Shown here one piece after another: positions 45,016 to 54,273 of a stretch of DNA of 64,000 nucleotides. The notes under the pieces were generated by a model. The model was not told the DNA's origin and searched no databases. It saw nothing but the letters and a program-made list of their open reading frames with translations. Origin of the DNA: JAYPAN01 sp038123715 (GTDB lineage Bacteria > Pseudomonadota > Alphaproteobacteria > RS24). Position numbers and translations under genes: made by a program. The stretch spans positions 21,213 through 85,212 of the forward strand of contig JAYPAN010000005.1 of NCBI GenBank assembly GCA_038123715.1, in the 5' to 3' direction. Numbering within the stretch: the stretch's first letter is position 1; every line of letters starts with the position of its first letter.

Positions 45016-46711
45016 CGCGCTTCTAGCCCTTCCCGGATTGCTGATGATTATCGGTGCTGCTTTGGTGCCGGTCTTGCCGGTCATGGCGCGCAACCCCTAT
45101 ATGCTGGTGGTGATTGCGGTTTCGGCTTTCTCCTGCTGGCAGATTGACCCAGGCGTGCATGTGACGGCCAGCTTGGCCGGATTGGATTTGACGCTGGTGC
45201 GCGCCGAGGCGATTACCCGACCCTTTGCCCTTGTCTTTCATATCGCAGCCGCGCTGAATGTGATTTACGCCATGCATGAGGACAGCCGTATGACGGCCAG
45301 TGCCGGGCTGGCCTATGCCGGGGCGGCAATTGCGGCTTTGTTTGCCGGTGACTTTGTCACCCTGTTTATCTATTGGGAAGCAACCGCCTTTACCTCGGTC
45401 TTTCTGATATTGGCCGGTGGCACATCGCGCAGCCTGCCTGCTGCCATGCGCTATTTGCTGATGCAAGTCGCCTCCGGCGTGATATTGCTCGGCGGTGCTA
45501 TTTTGCTGTGGCATCAGGGCGCGGGGCTGACCATTCAGGCGCTGGATGCAAGCAGTCTTGGCGGGTTTCTGGTCTTGCTGGCCTTTGGCATTAAAGCGGC
45601 TTTTCCATTCCTTAATGGCTGGTTGCAGGACGCTTATCCGGAAGCCAGCATTACCGGCACGGTGATTTTATCGGCCTTTACCACCAAGCTCGCCATATAC
45701 ATGCTGGCGCTGTGTTTCCGCGGGCTTGAGCCACTTATCTGGATTGGCGCGGTGATGACACTGTTCCCCGTCTTCTTCGCCGTGATTGAAAATGATTTGC
45801 GCCGCGTGCTGGCTTTTTCGCTGAACAACCAGCTTGGCTTTATGGTGGTCGGCATTGGCGTCGGCACGGATTTGGCGATAAATGGCACGGTCTCCCATGC
45901 CTTTGCCCATATTATTTACAAAGCGCTTTTGTTTATGACTATGGGTGCGGTGCTGCTGCGTACCGGCACGGCCAAAGCCAGCGAGCTGGGCGGGCTGTGG
46001 CGCAATATGCCGCTGACCACGATTTTCTGCATAATCGGCGCTGTGTCGATTTCATCTTTTCCGCTGTTTAGTGGCTTTGTTACCAAATCGCTGACCATTG
46101 GCGCTGCCGCCAAGGAAGGCTATTTCTGGGTCTGGATGGCGTTGATTTTCGCCTCGGCCGGTGTGCTTGAACATTCGGGCATTAAAATCCCCTATTTCGC
46201 GTTTTTCGGCCATGACCGGAAATTCAAAGTCAAGGAAGCACCGCTGAATATGCTTATCGCTATGGGCATAGCCGCCGGGCTATGTGTGCTTATCGGCATT
46301 TTCCCGCAATTGCTCTATGCCATGCTGCCCTATGAAGTGACTTATAAAGTCTGGGATGCCGGGCATGTGCTGGGCGAATTACAATTGCTGCTCTTTGCTG
46401 TGCTGGCCTTTGTGATTTTGATGGTGCGGGGCTGGTATCCGCCGGAAATTGATTCAACCGTCTTGAACACGGACTGGTTTATCCGCCGCGCCATTCCGCG
46501 CGCGATACTGGCTATTGGCCGTCCGGTTATGGCTCTATGGTTTGCCGGTGTTCAAGGCGCGCAAACCCGCATCATGCAGGCTTTGTTCAAGGGCGAACAG
46601 GCAAGCCGCAATAGCGGGCTGGTATCGGGCATATCAACAACAGGCGCTGCCGCCGGTGTCTTTCTGGCGGTCTTTGCCCTGCTGATGCTGTTCCGCTTCC
46701 TGATACAATAA
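45008..46711 (+). CDS. Na+/H+ antiporter subunit D-like, copy 3
   Basis: This is the third NuoL/M/N-like subunit, 567 residues from the ATG at 45008 (GGGGGCG upstream). It keeps the conserved glutamate in IYWEATAFTSVFL and the lysine in FGIKAAFPFLNGWLQDAYPEA, although the usual PLHxWLPxAH motif is changed to PFLNGWLQDAY. The ENDLRRVLAFSLNNQLGFM segment matches the family. A C-terminal extension (about 490-567) contains WFIRRAIPRAI, a helix typical of the longer Mrp/Mbh subunits, and a last membrane helix. The longer frame to 44918 lies in the preceding gene. It closes the operon. Confidence 0.88.
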   Translation: MLDALLALPGLLMIIGAALVPVLPVMARNPYMLVVIAVSAFSCWQIDPGVHVTASLAGLDLTLVRAEAITRPFALVFHIAAALNVIYAMHEDSRMTASAGLAYAGAAIAALFAGDFVTLFIYWEATAFTSVFLILAGGTSRSLPAAMRYLLMQVASGVILLGGAILLWHQGAGLTIQALDASSLGGFLVLLAFGIKAAFPFLNGWLQDAYPEASITGTVILSAFTTKLAIYMLALCFRGLEPLIWIGAVMTLFPVFFAVIENDLRRVLAFSLNNQLGFMVVGIGVGTDLAINGTVSHAFAHIIYKALLFMTMGAVLLRTGTAKASELGGLWRNMPLTTIFCIIGAVSISSFPLFSGFVTKSLTIGAAAKEGYFWVWMALIFASAGVLEHSGIKIPYFAFFGHDRKFKVKEAPLNMLIAMGIAAGLCVLIGIFPQLLYAMLPYEVTYKVWDAGHVLGELQLLLFAVLAFVILMVRGWYPPEIDSTVLNTDWFIRRAIPRAILAIGRPVMALWFAGVQGAQTRIMQALFKGEQASRNSGLVSGISTTGAAAGVFLAVFALLMLFRFLIQ

Positions 46712-46739
46712 ACGCCGCCCCCTATTCTGGGACGGCGTT
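46711..46739. terminator. Hairpin between the Mrp operon and acyl-CoA dehydrogenase gene
   Basis: AACGCCG (46711-46717) pairs with CGGCGTT (46733-46739), extended by three G-C pairs after one mismatch. It lies between two convergent genes and could terminate from both sides, but neither side has a good T tract. Confidence 0.45.
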
Positions 46740-46762
46740 CAATCGGTCAAATTGTGAATGAC

Positions 46763-47974
46763 TTAGAGGCCAAGCACCGCCTTGGCGATAATGTTACGCT
46801 GGATTTCATTGGAACCGGCATAAATCGTCGCTTTGCGCTTGTTGAAATAGGCCGGTGCAATCACCGGTGCGCCGTCAAAGCCGACATCCGGCTCATTGCC
46901 TGCCGCCAGCGTATCAGCCACAAAGGGGAAGCCGTAAAGACCTGCCGCTTCAACCGCCAATTCGGAAATCGCCTGCTGCAATTCCGTGCCGCGCGTTTTC
47001 AGCAAGGAAGATGCGCCGGGGCCGATATTCTGGCCGGCACTGATATCTGAGAAAATACGCAATTCGGTCGCTTCCATCACCATAACCTGCTGGTGCAAAT
47101 CATTCAGCTTGTGCTGGAAATCCTTGTCATCGGCCAGCGAGCCGTTTTCGAGCTGGGTTTTTTCCGCCAATTCCTGCACTTTCACCAGCGCGCGCGCCAG
47201 ACCGGCGGAATAGGGATTGCCGCGCTCAAATTCGAGCAGATATTTGGCGTAAGTCCAGCCCTTATTTTCCTCGCCAATCAGGTTTTCTTTCGGCACTTTG
47301 ACATCTTCAAAAAATACCTGATTGATTTCCTGCTTGCCGTCAACCGGCCCATCCAGCGTAATCAGCGGCGCGACACGCACGCCGGGGGTTTTCATGTCAA
47401 TCAGCAGAAAGGAAATGCCGTCCTGGCGCTTTTCCATTTTCGCCGTGCGTACCAGGCAAAAAATCCAATCGGCATGTTGCGCCATTGTTGTCCAGATTTT
47501 TGAGCCATTGCACAGATAATAATCGCCCTTATCTTCGGCTTTCATTTGCAGCGACGCCAAATCCGACCCCGATCCCGGCTCGGAATAGCCCTGACACCAC
47601 CAGACATTGGTCTCCAGAATATCCGGCAGGAAACGCTGTTTCTGCTCTTCCGAGCCAAAAGCCATAATCACCGGCGCGACCATAGTCAGGCCAAAGGCGA
47701 TGGAATGGGGCGCACCGGCGGCTTCCATTTCCTGCGAGAAAATAAACTTCTGCGTCGGGGTAAAGCCTGCGCCGCCATATTGCTCCGGCCAGTTGGGGGC
47801 AATCCAGCCCTTCTCAAAAAGCCGCTTCTGCCATGTCACATGGCCTTCCTTGCTGATATAGCCATTTTTCGAGCGCGCCATTTCACGCTGCAAATCCGGC
47901 GTAAACGCTTCGGCGATAAAATCCCGCACTTGCTGACGAAAGGCCGTATCCTGTTCGCTGAAATTCAAATCCAT
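46763..47974 (-). CDS. Acyl-CoA dehydrogenase, large FadE type
   Basis: FAD-dependent acyl-CoA dehydrogenases introduce the alpha-beta double bond of acyl-CoA. The 403-residue protein has the N-terminal helical domain, the middle beta domain with WWCQGYSEPGSGSDLASL (about 129-146) and WTTMAQHADW, and the C-terminal domain ending in YAGSNEIQRNIIAKAVLGL, which binds the FAD of the partner subunit. This large type often pairs with a smaller partner in steroid-like catabolism; here the neighbours downstream are the monooxygenase-like and enoyl-CoA hydratase genes. The ATG has GGGAG upstream. The substrate is unknown. Confidence 0.92.
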   Translation of the reverse strand: MDLNFSEQDTAFRQQVRDFIAEAFTPDLQREMARSKNGYISKEGHVTWQKRLFEKGWIAPNWPEQYGGAGFTPTQKFIFSQEMEAAGAPHSIAFGLTMVAPVIMAFGSEEQKQRFLPDILETNVWWCQGYSEPGSGSDLASLQMKAEDKGDYYLCNGSKIWTTMAQHADWIFCLVRTAKMEKRQDGISFLLIDMKTPGVRVAPLITLDGPVDGKQEINQVFFEDVKVPKENLIGEENKGWTYAKYLLEFERGNPYSAGLARALVKVQELAEKTQLENGSLADDKDFQHKLNDLHQQVMVMEATELRIFSDISAGQNIGPGASSLLKTRGTELQQAISELAVEAAGLYGFPFVADTLAAGNEPDVGFDGAPVIAPAYFNKRKATIYAGSNEIQRNIIAKAVLGL

Positions 47975-48001
47975 TTTATTCTCCCTTAAAACGGCAGCCG
48001 A

Positions 48002-48295
48002 TTAGCTGACAATTTCGACAAAAACAATTTCCGGCGCACCGGACAGCACGCCAGCGAGACCGGCAGCGGCAGCTTTGAAGCCGTCCGATTTACCATGCAC
48101 TTTCACCGCATCATCATCGCTATATTGCTCCATCACCCGATAAGTGGTGGCGTCATCGCGGTCGCGGCACAATGAATAAAGCAGGCAGCCCGGCTCATCG
48201 GCCTTAACGGCCTCCTGCATTTTGGCAAAAGCAGCCTCGAAATCGGCTTGCCTGCCGTCATTAACGCGAAGTGTTGCAATCATTCCTACAGCCAT
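48002..48295 (-). CDS. Antibiotic biosynthesis monooxygenase (ABM/YgiN-like) family protein
   Basis: This small 97-residue protein has the ferredoxin-like ABM fold: a first strand MIATLRVNDGRQADFEAAF, the central motif EPGCLLYSLCRDRDDATTY (about 33-51) and VMEQYSDDDAVKVHGKSDGF (about 54-73). Relatives act as quinol or heme-related monooxygenases, but many have no known reaction. It lies 27 bases upstream of the acyl-CoA dehydrogenase and 17 downstream of the enoyl-CoA hydratase, on the same strand, so co-transcription is likely. The ATG has GGGAG upstream. Confidence 0.85.
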   Translation of the reverse strand: MAVGMIATLRVNDGRQADFEAAFAKMQEAVKADEPGCLLYSLCRDRDDATTYRVMEQYSDDDAVKVHGKSDGFKAAAAGLAGVLSGAPEIVFVEIVS

Positions 48296-48312
48296 TGAAA
48301 TCTCCCTTTTGG

Positions 48313-49113
48313 CTATTTGTCAGTATATTGGGCGGCGCGTTTTTCAAGCATTGCCGTCACCGCCTCAATATGGTCATCCGACTGGTGCATCAATGCCTGC
48401 GTGGTCGCCGACATTTCCATAATGGTTTCAAATCCGGTGGTTTGTCCGGCGCGCAACAGCCGCTTGGCCGAGCGCAGCACTTCCGTCGATTGCTTGCACA
48501 CATCCGCGGCCATATTTTGCGCCGCATCCATCAGCGCGTCATCCGGCACGACCATATTAACCAGACCCCAGCTTTCAGCCGTTTTGGCGTCTATCACCTT
48601 GCCGGTGAATAACAGCTCATTGGCGCGCGCGCTGCCAATAATGCGCGGCAAAAGCCATGCGCCCCCATCGCCGGGGATAAGGCCGACTTTCAGAAAAGTT
48701 GACCCCATAACCGCGCTTTCAGCAGCAATACGCATATCGCACAGACAGGCCACATCATTGCCCAGCCCAATGGCCGGGCCATTGACCGCGGCAATGGCAG
48801 GCACTTGCAAGTTCCACAGCGCCTTGACAATAAGGTGGATACCAGTGCGGTAACTATCGGCAATATGCGCCCCCGGCCCGCCAAAGGGCGCTTGACGCTC
48901 CTGCATGCGTTTGACATTGCCACCGGCGGAAAAAGCCGAACCCGCGCCGGTCAGAATAACGCAGCGCACCGACCGGTCGGCGTTAATCTCATTGACAACA
49001 GAGGTGAAAAGCGCGCCATCGCCATCTTCGCCCAGCGGATTGCGCATTTCGGGTCGGTTTATCGTTAGTGTGACAACCGGCCCGTCCTTTTCAACTCGCA
49101 GCGCATCGGCCAT
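48313..49113 (-). CDS. Enoyl-CoA hydratase/isomerase family protein
   Basis: This is a crotonase-fold enzyme of 266 residues expected to hydrate or isomerise an enoyl-CoA. It has the oxyanion-hole motif GAGSAFSAGGNVKRM (about 56-70) and VNGPAIGLGNDVACLCDMRI (about 114-133). The second catalytic region reads STFLKVGLIPGDGGAWLLPR (about 143-162), with Gly-Asp in place of the paired glutamate, so an isomerase or another crotonase activity is as likely as hydration. It lies between two acyl-CoA dehydrogenase genes and 9 bases from the one upstream. Confidence 0.88.
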   Translation of the reverse strand: MADALRVEKDGPVVTLTINRPEMRNPLGEDGDGALFTSVVNEINADRSVRCVILTGAGSAFSAGGNVKRMQERQAPFGGPGAHIADSYRTGIHLIVKALWNLQVPAIAAVNGPAIGLGNDVACLCDMRIAAESAVMGSTFLKVGLIPGDGGAWLLPRIIGSARANELLFTGKVIDAKTAESWGLVNMVVPDDALMDAAQNMAADVCKQSTEVLRSAKRLLRAGQTTGFETIMEMSATTQALMHQSDDHIEAVTAMLEKRAAQYTDK

Positions 49114-49121
49114 GAACCGGC

Positions 49122-50249
49122 CTATGCCGCCGCAAAGCGTTTCAGGTGATGGTCAACATTGCCGAACTGAATATCAATCATGGTCAGGCGTTTGAAATAA
49201 TGCCCGACACTCAGCTCTTCTGTCATGCCCATACCGCCATGCAATTGCACAGCTTCCTGCCCAACAAAGCGACCCGATTTGCCGATTTGCACTTTCGCAC
49301 CGGCAGCCGCCTTGCGCCTTTCGCTTTCCGCCTCGGCCAGTTTCATATTGACCATATAGGTCATGGAAACTGACTGCTCATATTCCATGAACATGTCCAC
49401 CATGCGGTGTTGCAGCACTTGGAAAGAGCCGATTGGCACACCGAATTGCTTGCGGGTTTTGCAATACTCAACTGTCGCATCATTGAGCATTTTCATATGC
49501 CCAATGGCCTCGGCACAGACCGCACCAATGCCGAAATCAATCGCTTCTTCCAGCACAGCAAAGCCATTGCCGGCATCGCCAATCAGCGCATCGGCACTGA
49601 CCGCCACATTTTCCAGAGTGATTTCGCTGGCACGGCTGCCATCCACGGTTTGATAATCCTGCGTGCTGACACCGGCGGCGGCTTTATCGACAATGAACAG
49701 ACCCAGCCCGTCGCGGTCGAACTGGTCGCCGGAAAGTCGCGCCGAGACAATCAACTTATTCGCCCAAGGCGCGCCAATCACAACAGCCTTGGCGCCATTC
49801 AGCACATAGCCATCGCCATCCGCCTTGGCGGAGGTTCGAACATCGGCCAGATTGAAACGGCTTTGGGATTCGCTGTAAGCCAACGCCCAAATATCCTCAC
49901 CAGCAATCAAACCGGGCAAATGACCCTGCTGTTGCGCCGCCGAGCCATGACGGCTCAAAATACCACCGCACAACACAACGGTCGGCAGATAGGGTTCGAC
50001 AACAAGGCCGCGACCCAATTCTTCCATAATCACCATTGTTTCAATCGGGCCGCCATCCAAGCCGCCCAAATCTTCCGAAAAAGGCGCGGCCAAAAGGCCA
50101 AGCTCGGCAAATTGCTGCCAAATCTCGCGGCTCATGCCTTCATCGCTGCGGACAATCTTCATCCGCGCGTCAAAGTCATAATTGTCCTGAACAAAGCTCT
50201 GCACCATATTGCGTAGCAATGTCTGTTCTTCGGTAAAACTGAAATCCAC
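49122..50249 (-). CDS. Acyl-CoA dehydrogenase, small FadE type
   Basis: This 375-residue flavoprotein starts DFSFTEEQTLLRNMVQSF and has the middle-domain motifs ALAYSESQSRFNLADV and GAPWANKLIVSAR. The C-terminal domain contains KQFGVPIGSFQVLQHRMVDM and QLHGGMGMTEELSVGHYFKR, and it lacks the GSNEIQR end of the large type. That pattern is typical of the smaller partner in heteromeric acyl-CoA dehydrogenases. The start is a GTG at 50249 with AGGGAGA upstream. The large-type gene lies 36 bases upstream on the same strand, the probable partner. Confidence 0.9.
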   Translation of the reverse strand: MDFSFTEEQTLLRNMVQSFVQDNYDFDARMKIVRSDEGMSREIWQQFAELGLLAAPFSEDLGGLDGGPIETMVIMEELGRGLVVEPYLPTVVLCGGILSRHGSAAQQQGHLPGLIAGEDIWALAYSESQSRFNLADVRTSAKADGDGYVLNGAKAVVIGAPWANKLIVSARLSGDQFDRDGLGLFIVDKAAAGVSTQDYQTVDGSRASEITLENVAVSADALIGDAGNGFAVLEEAIDFGIGAVCAEAIGHMKMLNDATVEYCKTRKQFGVPIGSFQVLQHRMVDMFMEYEQSVSMTYMVNMKLAEAESERRKAAAGAKVQIGKSGRFVGQEAVQLHGGMGMTEELSVGHYFKRLTMIDIQFGNVDHHLKRFAAA

Positions 50250-50285
50250 TGTTATCTCCCTATATGCTGGATATGTCGGACGAGC

Positions 50286-51473
50286 CTAGAGCCCCAAAAC
50301 CATTTTGGCAATAATGTTACGCTGGATCTCGTTTGACCCGCCGTAAATTGAGGTTTTGCGCGTGTTGAAATAGGTTTGTGACGCGCCTTCCGCCCAATCT
50401 GCACCAATCGCCATATAATTATCGCCACGCTCAAGCTGCGGCACCCAAGGGGCGGCATAATTGCCAACCGCTTCAACCGTCAATTCGGTAATGCGCTGCT
50501 GGATTTCCGTTCCCTTGATTTTTAAAATCGAGCTTTCCGGCCCCGGCCCCTGACCTTTGCTTTCAGAAGCCAGTGTCCGCAATTCGGTATATTCCAGCGC
50601 CGTGAGGTCAACTTCCAACTCGGCGATTTTGCGCGAGAAATCCGGCGATTCCATCAAAGGCGAGCCGTCTTCCAATTCACCACGGGCAATTTCGCGCAAG
50701 CGTTCAATCGCCTTTTTCGAGCGCGCCACACCGGCAATACCGGAGCGTTCATTGCCAAGCAGGAATTTGGCAATCGTCCAGCCCTTATTTTCTTCACCCA
50801 CCAAATGCTTGGCCGGCACACGCACATCTTCAAGAAAGACTTCGTTCACTTCATGGCCGCCATCAATGGTGATAATCGGGCGCACAGTGATGCCCGGCGT
50901 TTTCATGTCAATCAGTAAAAAGGAAATGCCTTCCTGACGCTTTTCGCTGTCGCCGGTGCGGACAAGGCAGAACATCCAATCCGCATATTGCGCCAGCGTT
51001 GTCCAAATCTTGTGACCATTGACAATATAGTCATCGCCATCGCGCACGGCGCGGGTTTTCAGTGCCGCCAAATCAGACCCGGCACCTGGCTCAGAATAGC
51101 CCTGACACCACCATGTTTCACCGGACAGAATACCCGGCAACACCCAGTCTTTTTGCTCCTGATTGCCGAATGTGTAAATCACCGGCCCAAGCATGGCCAC
51201 ACCAAAAGGCAGAGGTGCAATCGTGCCGGCAGCCGCATTTTCTTCATTCCAGATATATTTCTGCGTGACCGACCAACCCGTGCCGCCATATTCTTCCGGC
51301 CATGACGGGGCGGCCCAGCCTTTTTTGTGAAGCGTTTTGTGCCAAGCCAGAAAATCTTCCTTGGTCAAGTCGCCGCGCTCCATACCGTCGAGATGTGCCG
51401 GCTTGTTTTCGGCGATAAAGCTACGCACTTCCTCGCGGAAGGCGTTGTCTTCGGGGGTAAATTCTACGTCCAT
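50286..51473 (-). CDS. Acyl-CoA dehydrogenase, large FadE type
   Basis: This 395-residue protein is strongly similar in layout to the gene ending at 46763: WWCQGYSEPGAGSDLAAL (about 127-144), IWTTLAQYADWMFCLVRTG, and the C-terminal YGGSNEIQRNIIAKMVLGL. It probably forms a heteromeric enzyme with the small-type protein encoded directly downstream. The start is the ATG at 51473 (AGGAG upstream); the frame continues 39 codons further up without conserved residues and was rejected. The two large-type proteins probably arose by duplication. Confidence 0.92.
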   Translation of the reverse strand: MDVEFTPEDNAFREEVRSFIAENKPAHLDGMERGDLTKEDFLAWHKTLHKKGWAAPSWPEEYGGTGWSVTQKYIWNEENAAAGTIAPLPFGVAMLGPVIYTFGNQEQKDWVLPGILSGETWWCQGYSEPGAGSDLAALKTRAVRDGDDYIVNGHKIWTTLAQYADWMFCLVRTGDSEKRQEGISFLLIDMKTPGITVRPIITIDGGHEVNEVFLEDVRVPAKHLVGEENKGWTIAKFLLGNERSGIAGVARSKKAIERLREIARGELEDGSPLMESPDFSRKIAELEVDLTALEYTELRTLASESKGQGPGPESSILKIKGTEIQQRITELTVEAVGNYAAPWVPQLERGDNYMAIGADWAEGASQTYFNTRKTSIYGGSNEIQRNIIAKMVLGL

Positions 51474-51618
51474 GTTAGACTCCTGCAAAAAGATTGCCCT
51501 AAAGTTAAACGAAACACCGACTAAATCAATGGTCAGCAGGGGATAAAGTGACGCAGAGGTCATAAAGGGACGCGACCGGCGGATTGTCATTTGCGGCGGT
51601 TTTCGCTAGCTTCTCACC

Positions 51619-51831
51619 ATGTCCGAGCAACAGACAGCCAATCAATCTCCGAAATCACCCTGTATCGGTGTGTGTGCGGTTTCCGCGCGCGCCGGTTTTT
51701 GTATTGGATGCGGGCGCAAGCTGGCAGAAATCGGGGGCTGGCGAGGCCTGTCGGATGATGAAAAGCGCGCCGTGCTGGATGCGCTGCCGGCGCGGTTGGC
51801 ATCGCTGCCGCAAGATGTTCAGCTCGGTTGA
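51619..51831 (+). CDS. DUF1289 domain-containing protein
   Basis: This 70-residue protein has the family's four cysteines in SPCIGVCAVSARAGFCIGCG (about 13-32), followed by the conserved arginine and a helix (LSDDEKRAVLDALPARL). The spacing suggests a small metal or iron-sulfur binding protein, but no reaction is established for the family. Its 3' end overlaps the convergent SUMT gene by 13 bases. It stands divergent from the acyl-CoA dehydrogenase gene. Confidence 0.88.
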   Translation: MSEQQTANQSPKSPCIGVCAVSARAGFCIGCGRKLAEIGGWRGLSDDEKRAVLDALPARLASLPQDVQLG

Positions 51832-52661
51832 AACCAGCCCAGCGTGGCATGTAAATCGGCCACTGCCCCAATCACAATAATTGAAGGCGGCTCCAAACCT
51901 TGCTGTTTAACCGCCTGTGCCGCTTCGGCCAATGTGGTGGTAACCACACATTGATGCGGCGTGGTGGCATGGGTGACAATCGCAACCGGTTCATCAACCG
52001 CGCGACCTGCCGCCAATAATTGACTGGCAATCGCTTCAATGCGGCTCATCGCCATATAAATGACAATTACCGGCGAGGCTTTGGCAATCGCCGCCCAATC
52101 GAGCAATTCCGGCGCGCCCTTACCAGCCAAATGGCCGGTCACGAATGTCACCGCATGATTGACTTCCCTATGGGTGACCGGGATACCGGCATAGGCCAGA
52201 CCGCCAATACCGGCAGAAATGCCCGGAATAATGCGAAATGGCACATTTTGGGCAACCAGCGCCTGCGCTTCCTCGCCGCCGCGCCCGAAAACAAACGGGT
52301 CGCCGCCCTTCAGGCGCAGCACGCGGTGACCGTCACGCGCCAGCTCAATCAGCCGGTCGGTAATATCTTTTTGCTGCCAAGAGGGTTTGCCACCGCGCTT
52401 GCCGGCATAAAATGTCTCCGCCTCCGGCCTGACCAGCGACAAAATATCTTCTGACACAAGCGCATCATAGACCACTTTATCGGCCTGTTTCAGCGCATTG
52501 ACCGCATGCAGGGTTAACAGGCCGGGATCCCCCGGCCCGGCGCCGACCAGCCATACCCAGCCGGGCTGAAATACCGGCAGGCCGGAAAGCTCAAGCTCCG
52601 GCAGCGGCGCATTGGCGGCGGCAAGCCTGATAATTTCCTGCTTTAATGGTTCATCTTCCAT
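51819..52661 (-). CDS. cobA: Uroporphyrinogen-III C-methyltransferase (SUMT)
   Basis: This enzyme methylates uroporphyrinogen III twice with SAM to give precorrin-2, the branch point to siroheme and cobalamin. The 280-residue protein has a 30-residue N-terminal extension, then VWLVGAGPGDPGLLTLHAV (about 36-54), the LRLKGGDPFVFGRGGEEA motif (about 115-132), IPGISAGIGGLAYAGIPVTHR (about 142-162) and FVTGHLAGK. It is the single-domain type without the CysG dehydrogenase/ferrochelatase part. No other tetrapyrrole gene is nearby, so siroheme versus cobalamin use cannot be decided. Confidence 0.92.
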   Translation of the reverse strand: MEDEPLKQEIIRLAAANAPLPELELSGLPVFQPGWVWLVGAGPGDPGLLTLHAVNALKQADKVVYDALVSEDILSLVRPEAETFYAGKRGGKPSWQQKDITDRLIELARDGHRVLRLKGGDPFVFGRGGEEAQALVAQNVPFRIIPGISAGIGGLAYAGIPVTHREVNHAVTFVTGHLAGKGAPELLDWAAIAKASPVIVIYMAMSRIEAIASQLLAAGRAVDEPVAIVTHATTPHQCVVTTTLAEAAQAVKQQGLEPPSIIVIGAVADLHATLGWFQPS

Positions 52662-52762
52662 GCCGCCTTATAGGCGAGGAAATGATTTGAGACAAATGGA
52701 CTGCACAGGCGGCTATTTTTTGCTATGACAGCGTCACTTCGTTAATCAAGGAGCCTCCCCCT

Positions 52763-54271
52763 ATGTTTGTGAAACCTCTCCCCGAAATCGCCGAAAATTC
52801 AGCCGAATTTGAGAATATGCCATTGGTCAAACCGACCGGATTTCGCGAATATGACGCAAGATGGCTGTTCGGCTCGGAGATTAACTTGTTGGGAGTGCAG
52901 GCGCTTGGTTTCGGGCTTGGCACAATTTTACACGAATTGCTGGGCAGCGAAACACAGCCGAAAATTATTGTCGGCCATGATTTCCGCGCCTATTCGCAAT
53001 CTATCAAGCTGGCCTTAATCAATGGGCTGATGAGCGCCGGTGTGGCGGTGCATGATATTGGCCTTGCCCTGTCACCAACCGCCTATTTTGCCCAATTTGC
53101 CGAAGATATTCCCGCCGTCGCTATGGTCACAGCCAGCCATAATGAAAATGGCTGGACGGGCGTTAAAATGGGGGCGGCCAAGCCTTTAACTTTCGGCCCT
53201 GATGAAATGAGCCGTTTGCGCGAGATTGTGCTGGAAAATCAGGGTGTCGCGCGCGCTGGCGGCAGCTATACGCATATTGCCGACATGGCCGAACGCTATA
53301 AGGCCGATTTGACAGACCGCGCGCCTTTTGCCCGCAAGTTGAAAGCGGTTGTCGCCTGCGGTAATGGCACGGCCGGGGCGTTTGCGCCGGATGTGTTGCG
53401 GGCTTTGGGGGTTGAGGTGGTTGATCTGCATTGCGAACTTGACCACAGCTTTCCCCATCACAATCCCAATCCGGAAGATATGGAAATGCTTCACGCGCTG
53501 CGTGATAAAATCCTCGAAACCGGCGCTGATATCGGTTTTGCCTTTGATGGCGACGGCGACCGCTGCGGCGTGGTTGATAATGAGGGCGAGGAGATTTTCG
53601 CCGATAAAATGGGCGTGCTGGTGGCGCGTGATTTGGCCGGACAGCATGACAAGCCGATTTTTGTGGTCGATGTGAAATCAACCGGCCTGTTCATGACTGA
53701 CCCGCAATTGCTGGAAGCTGGCGCGACCACGCAATACTGGAAAACCGGTCATTCATATATGAAACGCCATACGCATGAGCTTGGCGCGCTGGCCGGTTTT
53801 GAAAAAAGCGGGCATTATTTTTTCAACGCCCCGATTGGTCGCGGCTATGATGACGGGCTGGTGACAGCGATTGCCATTTGCGACATGCTGACCCGCGCCG
53901 GTGATGCCTCAATGGCCGATTTGCGCCGTTCCCTGCCGGTCGCCTATGGCTCGCCGACCATGTCGCCCTATTGCGATGACACCAAAAAATATGAGGTGGT
54001 TGACCGCGCCATTGCCCATTTTGAAAAACTGGCGGCAGAAGGCGGCACGCTTATCGGTCAGAATATCCGCGATTTGGTGACGGTTAACGGGGTGCGTATT
54101 ACAGTGGAAGACGGCAGCTGGGGGCTGGTGCGTGCCTCCTCCAATAAGCCGGGGCTGGTTGTTGTGGTTGAAAGTCCGGTATCTGAGGAAAGTATGCGCG
54201 CCATGTTCGCCGCTATTGACGCGCTGTTGAGCAGCTATCCCGAAGTCGGCGCGTATGACCAGAAAATCTGA
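52763..54271 (+). CDS. Phosphomannomutase/phosphoglucomutase
   Basis: This alpha-D-phosphohexomutase interconverts hexose 1- and 6-phosphates for sugar-nucleotide and cell-envelope synthesis. The 502-residue protein has the four-domain layout with the phosphoserine loop VTASHNENGWTGVKMG (about 125-140, active Ser about 128), the metal loop AFDGDGDRCGVVDNEGEEI (about 259-277), the sugar-specificity loop GFEKSGHYFF and the C-terminal phosphate-binding RASSNKPGL. It resembles bacterial ManB/AlgC enzymes. The ATG has AAGGAG nine bases upstream. It stands alone, divergent from the SUMT gene and convergent with the TauE-like gene, two bases apart. Confidence 0.93.
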   Translation: MFVKPLPEIAENSAEFENMPLVKPTGFREYDARWLFGSEINLLGVQALGFGLGTILHELLGSETQPKIIVGHDFRAYSQSIKLALINGLMSAGVAVHDIGLALSPTAYFAQFAEDIPAVAMVTASHNENGWTGVKMGAAKPLTFGPDEMSRLREIVLENQGVARAGGSYTHIADMAERYKADLTDRAPFARKLKAVVACGNGTAGAFAPDVLRALGVEVVDLHCELDHSFPHHNPNPEDMEMLHALRDKILETGADIGFAFDGDGDRCGVVDNEGEEIFADKMGVLVARDLAGQHDKPIFVVDVKSTGLFMTDPQLLEAGATTQYWKTGHSYMKRHTHELGALAGFEKSGHYFFNAPIGRGYDDGLVTAIAICDMLTRAGDASMADLRRSLPVAYGSPTMSPYCDDTKKYEVVDRAIAHFEKLAAEGGTLIGQNIRDLVTVNGVRITVEDGSWGLVRASSNKPGLVVVVESPVSEESMRAMFAAIDALLSSYPEVGAYDQKI

Positions 54272-54273
54272 CC

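Noticed and set aside
41344..46711. Complex I (nuo) or membrane-bound hydrogenase operon
   Set aside because: NuoK-, NuoL/M-like proteins are present, but no peripheral-arm or hydrogenase subunits are. MrpB, E, F and G signatures show an Mrp antiporter.
48002..48295. An antibiotic biosynthesis gene cluster, suggested by the ABM family name
   Set aside because: The ABM domain is widespread in housekeeping quinone and heme reactions, and the neighbours are beta-oxidation genes with no biosynthetic core enzyme.
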